DNA from: Micromonospora parva
GTDB lineage: Bacteria; Actinomycetota; Actinomycetes; Mycobacteriales; Micromonosporaceae
Assembly: GCF_000718515.1 (NCBI RefSeq)
Contig: NZ_JNZS01000012.1
Location: 1 to 64,000, forward strand
Reading direction: 5' to 3'
Length of the DNA stretch: 64,000 bases
Shown: piece by piece, positions 23,159 through 31,278 of the stretch
Layout: each line of letters starts with the position of its first letter
How positions within the stretch are numbered: the first letter of the stretch is position 1
The notes under the pieces: model-generated
Seen by the model: the letters and a program-made list of their open reading frames with translations, nothing else
Databases searched by the model: none
What the model was told of the DNA's origin: nothing
Program-made: the position numbers and the translations under genes

Positions 23159-24603
23159 CGTCGGACGGCCCGGCACCCACCGGTCGGGCCCGGCCCGGCT
23201 GGATGCCGATCCTCGGGCTGCGGGGGCGGCTCATGGCGATCGGCGTGTTCGGCCTCACCATCGGGTTGGCGGTGGGCGGGGTGGTGCTGCTCGGCGCGCT
23301 CGGCTTCGTGCTCCAGCGCACCGTCGACACCGAGGCATTCCGCACCGCCGATGCCGTTGCCCTGCTCGCCGCCGAGGACGCGCTGCCCGACCCACTGCCG
23401 GTGGCCGGCGGGCAGGTCCGTGTGCAGGTCGTCGACGCGCAGGGGCGGATCAGGGCGGCCTCGATCGACGCCGACCGGCTGGTGCCGATGGTCCGCCCGG
23501 AGCGACTGGACCGGACGGGTCGGCAGCGGCTGGAGGTGCCGGCCGAGCGGGTCGGGCTGGTCGGCCCGGTCCGCGTGGTCGCCGTACCAGCCGGCACCGC
23601 GGCCGACCCGCTCACCGTGCTGGTCGCCCGCTCGATGGCCGACGTGCGGCACAGCATCCACGTGGTCCGGACCATCCTGCTGGTGGCGTTTCCGCTGCTG
23701 GTGGCCGTGCTGGCCGGGGTGGCGTGGCGGGTGGTGGGCGCGACCCTGCGGCCGGTCGAGCAGTTGCGTCGAGGCGCCGAGGAGATCACCGGGAGGGCCG
23801 GTGCGGGCCGGCTGCCGGTGCCGGCGTCGGCCGACGAGATCCACCGCCTGGCGGTCACCCTCAACGGCATGCTGGACCGGTTGGAATCCGCCCGCGTCCG
23901 GCAGCGGGCCTTCGTCTCCGACGCCGCACACGAGCTGCGCAGCCCGTTGACCAACATCCGGACGGAACTGGAGGTGGCCCAGCGCCTCGCCGACCGGACG
24001 GACTGGACGGCGGTGACCGCCAATCTGCTCGCCGACACCGACCGGCTGAGCCGCCTGGTCGACGATCTCCTGCTGCTGGCCCGCCTGGACGAGACGCCGC
24101 CGACGCGGGGGACCGGCCCGGTGGAGCTGGGCGCGTTGCTGACGGACGTCGCCGCCCGCTACCCGTCGCCGCCGGTGCGGGTGACGCCGCCGGCGGGCCC
24201 GCTCTGGACGATCGGCGCGGTCGAGGAGTTGCGTCGGGTGCTGGCCAACCTGGTGGACAACGCGGTACGCCACGCGTCCGGCAGTGTCGTGCTCGCCGCC
24301 GAGGCAACGTCGACGGAGGGCTCCGCGGTCCGGCCTGGCGTCGGGGCGTACCACCTGGTGACGGTGACCGACGACGGCCTGGGGATCGCGTTGGCGGACC
24401 GGGAGCGGGTCTTCGACCGGTTCACCCGGCTGGATGACGGACGGGCCCGCGACGACGGGGGCGCCGGCCTGGGGCTGGCCATCGTCCGGGAGCTGGTGCG
24501 ACGCGCGGGCGGCAGCATCATCCTGACCGACGCGCCGGAGCAGCGAGGCCTGCGGGTGTGCCTGCTCCTGCCAGCGCTGCCAGCCGAGGACGGTCAAAAG
24601 TAG
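23155..24603 (+). CDS. Sensor histidine kinase
   Basis: 482 residues. Two transmembrane helices (about 27-53 and 172-192) flank an extracytoplasmic sensor loop. A HAMP domain (about 193-245) leads to HisKA with phospho-His259 in SDAAHELRSPLTNIRTEL. The HATPase domain shows the N-box (LANLVDNAVRHAS), G1 (VTDDGLGI) and G2 (DGGAGLGLAIVRELV). GTG 23155 overlaps the regulator stop. The stimulus is unknown; the divergent LolA-like gene suggests the envelope. Confidence 0.93.
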   Translation: MTSDGPAPTGRARPGWMPILGLRGRLMAIGVFGLTIGLAVGGVVLLGALGFVLQRTVDTEAFRTADAVALLAAEDALPDPLPVAGGQVRVQVVDAQGRIRAASIDADRLVPMVRPERLDRTGRQRLEVPAERVGLVGPVRVVAVPAGTAADPLTVLVARSMADVRHSIHVVRTILLVAFPLLVAVLAGVAWRVVGATLRPVEQLRRGAEEITGRAGAGRLPVPASADEIHRLAVTLNGMLDRLESARVRQRAFVSDAAHELRSPLTNIRTELEVAQRLADRTDWTAVTANLLADTDRLSRLVDDLLLLARLDETPPTRGTGPVELGALLTDVAARYPSPPVRVTPPAGPLWTIGAVEELRRVLANLVDNAVRHASGSVVLAAEATSTEGSAVRPGVGAYHLVTVTDDGLGIALADRERVFDRFTRLDDGRARDDGGAGLGLAIVRELVRRAGGSIILTDAPEQRGLRVCLLLPALPAEDGQK

Positions 24604-24646
24604 ACGGTCCGTGACGGCGGCCTCCCCCAACCGCCCACTGATGCCC

Positions 24647-24770
24647 CTTTGCTCTGCACCCGCGGACGCGACAGCCACGCAACGTGATGGTCGCCGACGC
24701 GTGTTGTAGCGGCGGTCGCGACGTTTCAGCTGCTCGTCCGAGATGGTGCGTATAGGTAAGCAGAGCAAAG
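24647..24770. repeat. 124-bp element with 11-bp perfect inverted ends
   Basis: CTTTGCTCTGC (24647-24657) and GCAGAGCAAAG (24760-24770) are perfect inverted repeats 102 bp apart. The element fills much of the 303-bp gap between the histidine kinase and the TPR gene, which are convergent. The remainder of the gap shows nothing else I recognise. Confidence 0.6.
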
Positions 24771-24906
24771 CCTGGGCCGGAGTTGTGGGCGGGGCGTCGG
24801 GTGTGACGGGGTGTCACGGCGGGTTCGTCAACGGGTAGCTCACGCTGAGTGAGGTCTGCGGGGCGTAGCCGGCGGTGCAGTGGCGGGCAGGGTAGTGGCT
24901 TGCGGG

Positions 24907-26490
24907 TCAGCGGCGGCGGGTGCAGACCTGCTTGGACCGGGCCACGGTGTCGGTGGACCAGGCGACAGCGACAGTGAAGCAGAAGTCGTTGGTGCGGTTG
25001 AGCGCGTAGATGACGAAGCTGGTCGTGCCCGCCGGCAAGGTGGCGAAGATGTTGTGGGCCTGGCCGGTGCGACCGCCCGCGATGACCACCGGGCCCTCAC
25101 TGCCGGCCGGGTACGTCCAGTTCAGCGCGATGCTGTCCCGGTTGTCGCGCAGGGTCACCGCGGTGGGTGGGGTGCCGGGCGACGCCGCGGCGGCAGCCGA
25201 CGTGGGTGCCGAGCCGCCCGGGGCGGGCGCGGTGCTGGCCGGCGCGCCCGCGGTGGGGGAGGCGCTGGCCGGCGGCGGGGTCGGCTCGTCGTCGCCGTCG
25301 ACCCGGGCCACCCCGGCGATCACCGCTGCCGCACCGAGGAGCACCACGACCACGCCGGCCACCAGCACCGGCACCAGCCGGTTGCGCTGCTCCGGCGGCG
25401 CCCGGTGCACGGGCACCGGCAGCAGCCGCGACGGCGTGTACGGCTCCACCTGTGTCGAGGCGTCGGACGACGGGTACGCCTCGGTGGGGGCGGCGGGACG
25501 GTGCAGCCGGTACACCCCGGGCTGCTCCTGCGCGCCGCCGGCCAGCCCGACCACCGACGGGGGCACCGGAGGGTCGGCGGGGTGGGGCGGGGGGCCGTCC
25601 ACCGGTTCGGTCGGCCACCTGCCGCCCGTCGACCCGACCGCCTCGTCGGAGGGCAGCCGGGGGTTCGGAACCGCCCCGGCGTGGTGGGGTGCGGCTGCCG
25701 ACGGGTGGTGGCCCCAGTCGGTCGGCCCGTCGTCGTGCGGTGCAACGCGGGCGGCCGGTACGACGGGCGTGTCGCGGGCCGTGGGTGGGTTGTCGGCGCA
25801 GACGTGATCGGGATTCGCCGCCGCCCGGGCCAGCGCCGCCACCTGGGTGGCCAGCGGGTCGTCGGCGGGCAGGTGCTGCCGGCACAACTCACGGGCGAGC
25901 GCCAGGTTGTCGTGCGCCTCGGCGAACTGCCCACAGTCGCGCTGCATCGCCCCGAGCCGCGCCAGCATCTTGATGCCGCTGGGGTGCCCGTCGCCGTACA
26001 CCTCGCGGTGCAGCTCCCAGGCGTCCTGGAGGCGGTCGCGGGCCACCGTGCACTGGCCTCGCGCGTACTCCACGGTGGCCAGGTCGGCGTGCGCGGCGAG
26101 CACCCGCAGCGACTCCGGGCCGTCCTGCGCGGTCAGCTCGATGATGACTTCCTGGTAGAGCCGCGCCGCCCGGGAGTGGCTGCCGACCCGGTGCAGCACC
26201 GCGGCCAGGGTGGCCGCCGCGGCCACCGTGCGTGGGTCGGCGCGACCGTGCAGGCGGGTGGTGGCCGCGTACGCGAAGGCGGCCCACCCCCGGGCCGAGT
26301 GTGGCTCACCGAGGGCGATCAGCACCCGGGCCTGGAGGCTGGCCGCCTCGGCCAGCTCGGGGGTGGCGTTGGCCGGGCGGGGGTCGGCGTCGGTGAGCGC
26401 GTCGGAGAGCAGCTGCTGTGCGCCGGCAAGATCGCCGGAGGACACGAGGTGGTGCGCCTGATCAGTCAGTTCACCGAAGCCGGAAGACAC
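24907..26490 (-). CDS. TPR protein with single membrane anchor and C-terminal beta-sandwich
   Basis: 527 residues. N-terminal helical TPR repeats (about 5-225) show paired motifs such as ATLAAVLHRVGSHSRAARLY and LARLGAMQRDCGQFAEAHDN. A Pro/Ala-rich spacer (about 230-365) leads to one transmembrane helix (about 371-396), a Thr/Pro/Ala-rich extracellular linker and a fibronectin III-like end (about 445-527). The TPR part should be cytoplasmic and the sandwich outside. Such layouts connect intracellular partners to the cell surface; the function is unknown. Confidence 0.78.
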   Translation of the reverse strand: MSSGFGELTDQAHHLVSSGDLAGAQQLLSDALTDADPRPANATPELAEAASLQARVLIALGEPHSARGWAAFAYAATTRLHGRADPRTVAAAATLAAVLHRVGSHSRAARLYQEVIIELTAQDGPESLRVLAAHADLATVEYARGQCTVARDRLQDAWELHREVYGDGHPSGIKMLARLGAMQRDCGQFAEAHDNLALARELCRQHLPADDPLATQVAALARAAANPDHVCADNPPTARDTPVVPAARVAPHDDGPTDWGHHPSAAAPHHAGAVPNPRLPSDEAVGSTGGRWPTEPVDGPPPHPADPPVPPSVVGLAGGAQEQPGVYRLHRPAAPTEAYPSSDASTQVEPYTPSRLLPVPVHRAPPEQRNRLVPVLVAGVVVVLLGAAAVIAGVARVDGDDEPTPPPASASPTAGAPASTAPAPGGSAPTSAAAAASPGTPPTAVTLRDNRDSIALNWTYPAGSEGPVVIAGGRTGQAHNIFATLPAGTTSFVIYALNRTNDFCFTVAVAWSTDTVARSKQVCTRRR

Positions 26491-26547
26491 GCCCCATCGT
26501 GCTCATCCGACGACGGTAAGTACAAGACCCGCGCCGGTGTCGATTGG

Positions 26548-27012
26548 TCAGGATCCGGTCAGGTGCTCGGCCAGGGTCTCGCTGATCCGGCGCAGCTGGT
26601 CGACCTGGGCGGGGCTCAACGCGTCGAACAGGTGTCGGCGTACCCCTTCGACGTGGCCGGGCGCGGCGGCCGCGAGGGTGGCGAAACCCTCGTCGGTGAG
26701 CAGCGCGATCTGCCCGCGTCGGTCGGTGGGGCAGTCCTCGCGGCGCACCCAGCCGGCGGCCTCCAGCCGGGCCACGGCGTGCGAGAGCCGGCTGCGCGAG
26801 GACCCCGCGGCCTGGGCCAGCTGGCTCATCCGCAGTTGGCGACCGGGGGCCTCGGAGAGCTGGACCAGGATCTCGTAGTACGCGTGCGGCATGCCCGCGT
26901 CGCGTTGCAGCTCGCGGTCGAGAGTGTCCATCAGCACCCGGGAAGCGGTCAGGTACGCGCGCCAGGTGCGTTGCTCGTCGGGGTCCAGCCAGCGGGTCAT
27001 GACCGCCATCAT
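26548..27012 (-). CDS. MarR-family transcriptional regulator
   Basis: 154 residues with the MarR winged helix: recognition region LRMSQLAQAAGSSRSRLSHA and wing VRREDCPTDRRGQIALLTDE. MarR dimers repress nearby genes and respond to small, often phenolic, ligands. Start ATG 27012 (or 27009 or 27000) is divergent from a VOC-family gene, and a short palindrome lies between them, so that gene is the likely target. Confidence 0.92.
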   Translation of the reverse strand: MMAVMTRWLDPDEQRTWRAYLTASRVLMDTLDRELQRDAGMPHAYYEILVQLSEAPGRQLRMSQLAQAAGSSRSRLSHAVARLEAAGWVRREDCPTDRRGQIALLTDEGFATLAAAAPGHVEGVRRHLFDALSPAQVDQLRRISETLAEHLTGS

Positions 27013-27022
27013 ACCCCCGATG

Positions 27023-27036
27023 GTTGAATGCTCAAC
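27023..27036. promoter_or_regulatory. Candidate MarR operator
   Basis: GTTGAATGCTCAAC, a palindrome with 5-bp arms, lies in the 46-bp gap between the divergent MarR and VOC genes. The TTGA...TCAA halves resemble sites used by MarR proteins. Confidence 0.5.
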
Positions 27037-27058
27037 TAAATCGCGCTAGCCTCGGGTC

Positions 27059-27580
27059 ATGGGTATTCATCGGCTCAACCACGCGGTCCTCTACGTCAGT
27101 GACCTCGCCCGCAGCGTCGCGTTCTACAGCGACGTGCTGGGCTTCCGCCCGGTGGCGATGACCCCGGACGGCTTCCGGGGCGCCACCTTCCTCCAGGCCC
27201 CCGACTCCACCAACGACCACGACCTCGGCCTCTTCGAGATCGGCGCGGGCGCCGGGCGGTCGACCGCTGGTCGGTCCACCGTCGGCCTCTACCACCTCGC
27301 CTGGGAGGTGGACACGCTCGACGAGCTGGCCGCCACCGCCGAGCGGCTCGTCGCGGCCGGCGCGCTGGTCGGCACCTCCGACCACGGCACGACCAAGAGC
27401 CTCTACGGCAGGGACCCCGACGGTCTGGAGTTCGAGGTGGTCTGGCTGATCCCGGCCAACCTGCTCGACGACACCGCGCTGGCCGCCCGCAAGCAGATCG
27501 GTCGGCTCGACCTGGACGCCGAGCGGCAGCGCTACGGCGGGCAGACCCGGGGCGGGGTGGGGATCTCCGTCCCGGCCTGA
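27059..27580 (+). CDS. VOC-family (glyoxalase/extradiol dioxygenase-like) protein
   Basis: 173 residues. It has the repeated beta-alpha-beta-beta-beta units of the vicinal-oxygen-chelate fold: INRLNHAVLYVSDL-type opening (IHRLNHAVLYVSDLARSVAF), a central metal-ligand His in GLYHLAWEVD, and SLYGRDPDGLEFEVVW near the end with a ligand Glu. This resembles catechol 2,3-dioxygenase-like proteins. The divergent MarR gene points to a role in handling an aromatic or reactive small molecule. Confidence 0.88.
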   Translation: MGIHRLNHAVLYVSDLARSVAFYSDVLGFRPVAMTPDGFRGATFLQAPDSTNDHDLGLFEIGAGAGRSTAGRSTVGLYHLAWEVDTLDELAATAERLVAAGALVGTSDHGTTKSLYGRDPDGLEFEVVWLIPANLLDDTALAARKQIGRLDLDAERQRYGGQTRGGVGISVPA

Positions 27581-27604
27581 CCGCCCATACGGTAGAACGG
27601 ACCG

Positions 27605-28492
27605 ATGCCGACCGACCGGACCACTGATTTCCTCCGCGAGCTGCTGGTCCGCCAGTTGACGACCTGGCTGGCCGCGGCCCTGCACCGCTCCCGGCGGGCC
27701 ACCGTCGCCCTCGCGGGCGTCGACGCGGGCAGCGCGGAGGCGGCACTGCGCCTGGTCGCCGCACACGGCGACCAGGTGCGCGGCCGGCAGGTGACGGTGC
27801 TGGTGCTGGCCGACGCCGCCGACGCCGACCTGCCGGCCCGGCTCGGCCCCATCGAGGCGGAGCTGCCCGCCGAGGTCACCGTGCACCTGCTGCCCGGCGA
27901 CGCGTACCGGCTGCCGGTCGCCGTGAAGGCCGCCGGGGCTGCCGGCGCGCCACTGTTCTCCTTCGTGGACCTGGCCGGCGCGGTGACGCCGAAGGTGCTC
28001 GCCGCCGCGACGAACGGCCGGACCGGAGAGCTACTGCTGCACACCACCGACAGTGCCCGAGACGTGCTCGTCTCCGCAGGGTTTCCCCTGGTCGCCGAGG
28101 TGGCACCGGTGCTGCCCGGCGGCGAGGCCGCCGGTGTGATCGCGTTCGGCAGCCGCTCCGACCGGAGTCTGGAGGCGATCCGCGACGCGCTCTGGGCGGT
28201 CGGCGCGGACCACGGCGTGCGCTACCGCGACCCCCTCGACCCGACCGGCACCACTGTCGACGTGCTCGGCGATCCGGATCTCGAACCGCTGGCTCAGCAG
28301 TTGCTGGCCGAGCTGCGCGCGGGCGGGCCACGGCCGGTCACCGAGCTGCGCCGGCACACCCTCACCGCGACCCTCTATCGGGCCGCCGACGCCAACCAGG
28401 CGCTCGCCGACCTGCTCGACGCCGGTGACGTGCGCCGCGACCGCGAGTCCGGCCGCCTGGCCGGCGACGAGATCATCAGCCTGACCCGCTGA
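27605..28492 (+). CDS. Uncharacterised alpha/beta protein with winged-helix-like C-terminus
   Basis: 295 residues, 24 nt after the VOC gene, so possibly in the same operon. I do not recognise the family. The sequence alternates strands and helices (ATVALAGVDAGSAEAALRLV, QVTVLVLADAADAD). The last 70 residues (VTELRRHTLTATLYRAADAN, then a short basic wing VRRDRESGRL) look like a winged helix. No signal peptide or membrane helix, and no catalytic motif stands out. Confidence 0.7.
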   Translation: MPTDRTTDFLRELLVRQLTTWLAAALHRSRRATVALAGVDAGSAEAALRLVAAHGDQVRGRQVTVLVLADAADADLPARLGPIEAELPAEVTVHLLPGDAYRLPVAVKAAGAAGAPLFSFVDLAGAVTPKVLAAATNGRTGELLLHTTDSARDVLVSAGFPLVAEVAPVLPGGEAAGVIAFGSRSDRSLEAIRDALWAVGADHGVRYRDPLDPTGTTVDVLGDPDLEPLAQQLLAELRAGGPRPVTELRRHTLTATLYRAADANQALADLLDAGDVRRDRESGRLAGDEIISLTR

Positions 28493-28514
28493 TCCCCAGA
28501 TCCCCACCCCCACG

Positions 28515-28583
28515 CGATCTTGCACTTTTTGTCTCGGCATAACGGGTATTCCACGCGAAACGCCAACAGAAACTGCAAGATCG
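28515..28583. repeat. 69-bp inverted-repeat element, copy 2
   Basis: Same length, termini (CGATCTTGC ... GCAAGATCG) and central GTATT as the element at 11508-11576; the rest has diverged. It lies 22 nt after the stop of the uncharacterised gene, between convergent genes. Confidence 0.8.
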
Positions 28584-28630
28584 GCGGGGGAGGAGGGCGG
28601 GGGCGGGGCGGGCTTGGGGGTTGTGGACGC

Positions 28631-28667
28631 CGAGCGGGGTGCCGGTGAATCACCGGCACCCCGCTCG
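28631..28667. terminator. Hairpin terminator between convergent genes
   Basis: CGAGCGGGGTGCCGGTGA (28631-28648) is followed after one base by its exact reverse complement (28650-28667). This 16-18-bp stem lies 13 nt after the DUF4236 stop. Confidence 0.75.
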
Positions 28668-28680
28668 ACTCCCGGGAGGT

Positions 28681-28860
28681 TTACGACCGGGACTTGTCCT
28701 GCTTCCAGGACAGCGGACCCGGCAGGTCGACGCGGTGCGCACGCGCCTTGGAGTTCCAGGACCAGCGACCGATCTTGATGCTCCACGAGGAGAAGCCGTT
28801 CTCGGTGAAGTTCAGGATGATCGGACCGTACTTCTTGCGCTTGCGAAACATGAGGCCCAT
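28681..28860 (-). CDS. DUF4236 small protein
   Basis: 59 residues starting MGLMFRKRKKYGPIILNF, the basic opening followed by strands seen in DUF4236 proteins (FSSWSIKIGRWSWN). The function is unknown. ATG 28860 follows GGGGAG. It is isolated between a terminator and a 247-bp gap; that gap (28861-29107) has locally AT-rich stretches but no element I can name. Confidence 0.75.
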   Translation of the reverse strand: MGLMFRKRKKYGPIILNFTENGFSSWSIKIGRWSWNSKARAHRVDLPGPLSWKQDKSRS

Positions 28861-29107
28861 CGGAGGTCTCCCCTCGTCACCGTTCCCTGCCGTGTCGAGA
28901 TCGAACATGCCCGAACCGACAACTTTTGAAACCCTCTCGGTGTCCGTCCTGGACGGTGCCCGTCCGACACCGGTATCCCTATCAAACAGATAGGTGTTGC
29001 GGAACGGTAAACGCTGCCAGAATGGCTCCGTAACATCGGCGGCGATAGAAGTCTCATCTTCTGGAAGGCCGTTGACCGCTCGATCCGACGCCCGGCAGCA
29101 TGGGGTC

Positions 29108-29185
29108 ATGTCGCAGCGGGATGAGCTTCTCCTCACCGCTCGTGTGCACATCGACCTGGTCCGGCACGCGAGCGCGCTCTGTTGA
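29108..29185 (+). CDS. Leader peptide (25 aa) ending in Cys, upstream of sulfonate operon
   Basis: ATG 29108 to TGA 29185 encodes MSQRDELLLTAR followed by VHIDLVRHASALC. The ending R-x-H-x-D-L-x-R-x-A-S-A-[LI]-C matches the short putative leader peptides found before sulfur-related transport operons in Streptomyces and Micromonospora. Cys at the very end is consistent with translation-based sensing of cysteine supply. The first structural gene starts 135 nt later. The intervening region has small palindromes (GCTGACCGGTTCAGC at 29186-29200) but no clear terminator/antiterminator pair. The mechanism is inferred. Confidence 0.75.
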   Translation: MSQRDELLLTARVHIDLVRHASALC

Positions 29186-29320
29186 GCTGACCGGTTCAGC
29201 CGGCTCGGCTCCAGCGCCGCACTCCCACCGCCCGCCCGCTCAACGCGGAGCAGCGTGCGTGCCCGTACGCCCCCATCCGGGCGTCCCCACTCCCATCGTG
29301 GACAGATCAGGAGACTCCTC

Positions 29321-30352
29321 ATGTCCCCACCCCGTCATGCCGTTCGGCGTACCCTCGCCACCGCTGCCGCGCTGGTCGTGCTCGCCGCCACCGCCGGATG
29401 CGGCGGTGCCGCCACCGCCAGCGGCGACCAGGTCAGCGAGCTGCGCTACCAGGGCTCCGTCGGCCAGGTCACCCTCCCCGAACTCGCCGCCGACCTCGGC
29501 TATCTCGGCGACGTCACGCTCACCTGGATCGGCAACGTCACCGGCGGTCCGCAGGACATCCAGGCCACCGCCACCGGGCAGAGCGACTTCGGCGGCGCGT
29601 TCAACGGCGCCATCGTCAAGCTCGCCGCCGCCAACGCCCCGATCACCGCGGTGGTCAGCTACTACGGTTCGGACGCACAGACCTTCCAGGGCTACTACGT
29701 GCTCGACGGCAGCCCGATCCGCGGGCCCCGCGACCTGATCGGCAAGAAGGTCGGCATGAACACCCTCGGCGCGCACGCCGAGGCCGTGCTCAAGACCTGG
29801 CTCGCTCGCGGCGGTCTCACCCCCGCCGAGATCAGGCAGGTCGAGCTGGTCGCGCTGCCACCGGTCAACACCGAGCAGTCGCTGCGACAGCAACAGATCG
29901 ACGTCGCGGTGCTCGGTGGGGTGATCCGGGACAAGGCGGTCGCCAGTGGCGGCATCCGCACCATCGTCACCGACTACGAACTGCTCGGCGCGTTCAGCGG
30001 CGGCACCTACGTCTTCCGCGACGACTTCATCAAGCGCAACCCGGAGACCGTCAGGGCGTTCGTCACCGGGGTCGGCAAGGCCATCGAGTGGGCGCGCACC
30101 CAACCCCGGGAGACCGTTGTCGCCCGGATGCGGGACATCATCGGCAAGCGGGGTCGCAACGAGGACCCGTCGCTGGTCGCGTACTGGAAGAGCAGCGGCG
30201 TCGCCGGCCGGGGCGGGGTGATCGACGAGCAGGAGTTCGGCACCTGGATCGACTGGCTCGCCGCCGAGGGCGAGCTCAGGGGCGACCGTCCGAAGCCCGC
30301 CGACCTCTACACCAACCGGTTCAACCCCTTCGTGGACGGTGGCAGCGCGTGA
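29321..30352 (+). CDS. Sulfonate/taurine-type ABC substrate-binding lipoprotein (SsuA-like)
   Basis: A 343-residue lipoprotein with lipobox LAATAGCGG (Cys27). The mature part has the NMT1/SsuA-like fold: ELRYQGSVGQVTLPELAADL, DLIGKKVGMNTLGAHAEAVL, VELVALPPVNTEQSLRQQQI. ATG 29321 has AGGAG 6 nt upstream. It begins the operon binding protein - ATPase - permease - flavin monooxygenase - flavin reductase - nitroreductase. With the leader peptide this suggests uptake of an organosulfur compound. Confidence 0.88.
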   Translation: MSPPRHAVRRTLATAAALVVLAATAGCGGAATASGDQVSELRYQGSVGQVTLPELAADLGYLGDVTLTWIGNVTGGPQDIQATATGQSDFGGAFNGAIVKLAAANAPITAVVSYYGSDAQTFQGYYVLDGSPIRGPRDLIGKKVGMNTLGAHAEAVLKTWLARGGLTPAEIRQVELVALPPVNTEQSLRQQQIDVAVLGGVIRDKAVASGGIRTIVTDYELLGAFSGGTYVFRDDFIKRNPETVRAFVTGVGKAIEWARTQPRETVVARMRDIIGKRGRNEDPSLVAYWKSSGVAGRGGVIDEQEFGTWIDWLAAEGELRGDRPKPADLYTNRFNPFVDGGSA

Positions 30353-31278
30353 ACACCGACAAGATCCTCTTTGACCGGGTGAGCAAGACCTTCGGCGTCC
30401 GCGGCGGCCGGCGTGGCGCGGCCGGCGCGGTCACCGCACTCGACGAGGTCACCCTCGGGGTACGCCCCGGCGAGTTCCTGGTCGTCGTCGGCCCCAGCGG
30501 CTGCGGCAAGTCCACCCTGCTCGACCTGCTCGGCGGGCTCACCGAACCCACTGGTGGGCGGGTGCTCGTCGACGGCCGGCCGGTCACCGGCCCCGGCCTG
30601 GACCGGGGCATCGTCTTCCAGCAGTACGCGCTGCTGCCCTGGCGCACCGCCGCCGGCAACGTCGCGTTCGGTCTCGAAGCCAAGGGGGTGCCCCGGGGCG
30701 AACGGGCCGCCCTGATCGAGCATCACCTCGACCTGGTGGGCCTGCGCGGGTTCGCCGACCGCTACCCGCACGAGCTGTCCGGCGGGATGAAGCAGCGGGT
30801 GGCCATCGCCCGCAGCCTCGCGTACGACCCGGACGTGCTGCTGATGGACGAGCCGTTCGCCGCCCTGGACGCGCAGACCCGCGACTCGTTGCAGGACGAG
30901 CTGGTGCGGATCTGGGCCCGCACCGGCAAGACCGTCGTGTTCATCACCCACGGCATCGACGAGGCCGTCTACCTGGGACAGCGGGTGGCGGTGCTGACGT
31001 CCCGGCCCGGTCGGCTCAAACAGGTCATCGACATCGACCTCGGCGACCGGGACGCGGCCGAGGACGTCCGCTCCACCGACGCGTTCCGCCACCACCGGCA
31101 CCAGATCTGGACCCTGCTGCGCGACGAGGTGCGCGCCGCCCAGGCCGCCGAAGGCGCCACCGGCAGCCGCACCGCCCACCCCGGAGCAGGTGGTGGTCGT
31201 ACTTCCGTCGTCGCCGGAGCCGACGCGCGGCGCGCGGCGCCGGCGGCGGCCCACACCGAGGAGGCCCGCGTTGGTTGA
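30349..31278 (+). CDS. Sulfonate-type ABC transporter ATPase (SsuB-like)
   Basis: 309 residues with Walker [13 protein letters not shown]-loop FQQYALLPW, signature LSGGMKQR, Walker [13 protein letters not shown] and switch His in FITHGIDEA. The family usually has about 250-270 residues; the extra C-terminal tail is Ala/Gly/Arg-rich and probably disordered. GTG 30349 overlaps the preceding stop by 4 nt. Confidence 0.93.
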   Translation: MNTDKILFDRVSKTFGVRGGRRGAAGAVTALDEVTLGVRPGEFLVVVGPSGCGKSTLLDLLGGLTEPTGGRVLVDGRPVTGPGLDRGIVFQQYALLPWRTAAGNVAFGLEAKGVPRGERAALIEHHLDLVGLRGFADRYPHELSGGMKQRVAIARSLAYDPDVLLMDEPFAALDAQTRDSLQDELVRIWARTGKTVVFITHGIDEAVYLGQRVAVLTSRPGRLKQVIDIDLGDRDAAEDVRSTDAFRHHRHQIWTLLRDEVRAAQAAEGATGSRTAHPGAGGGRTSVVAGADARRAAPAAAHTEEARVG

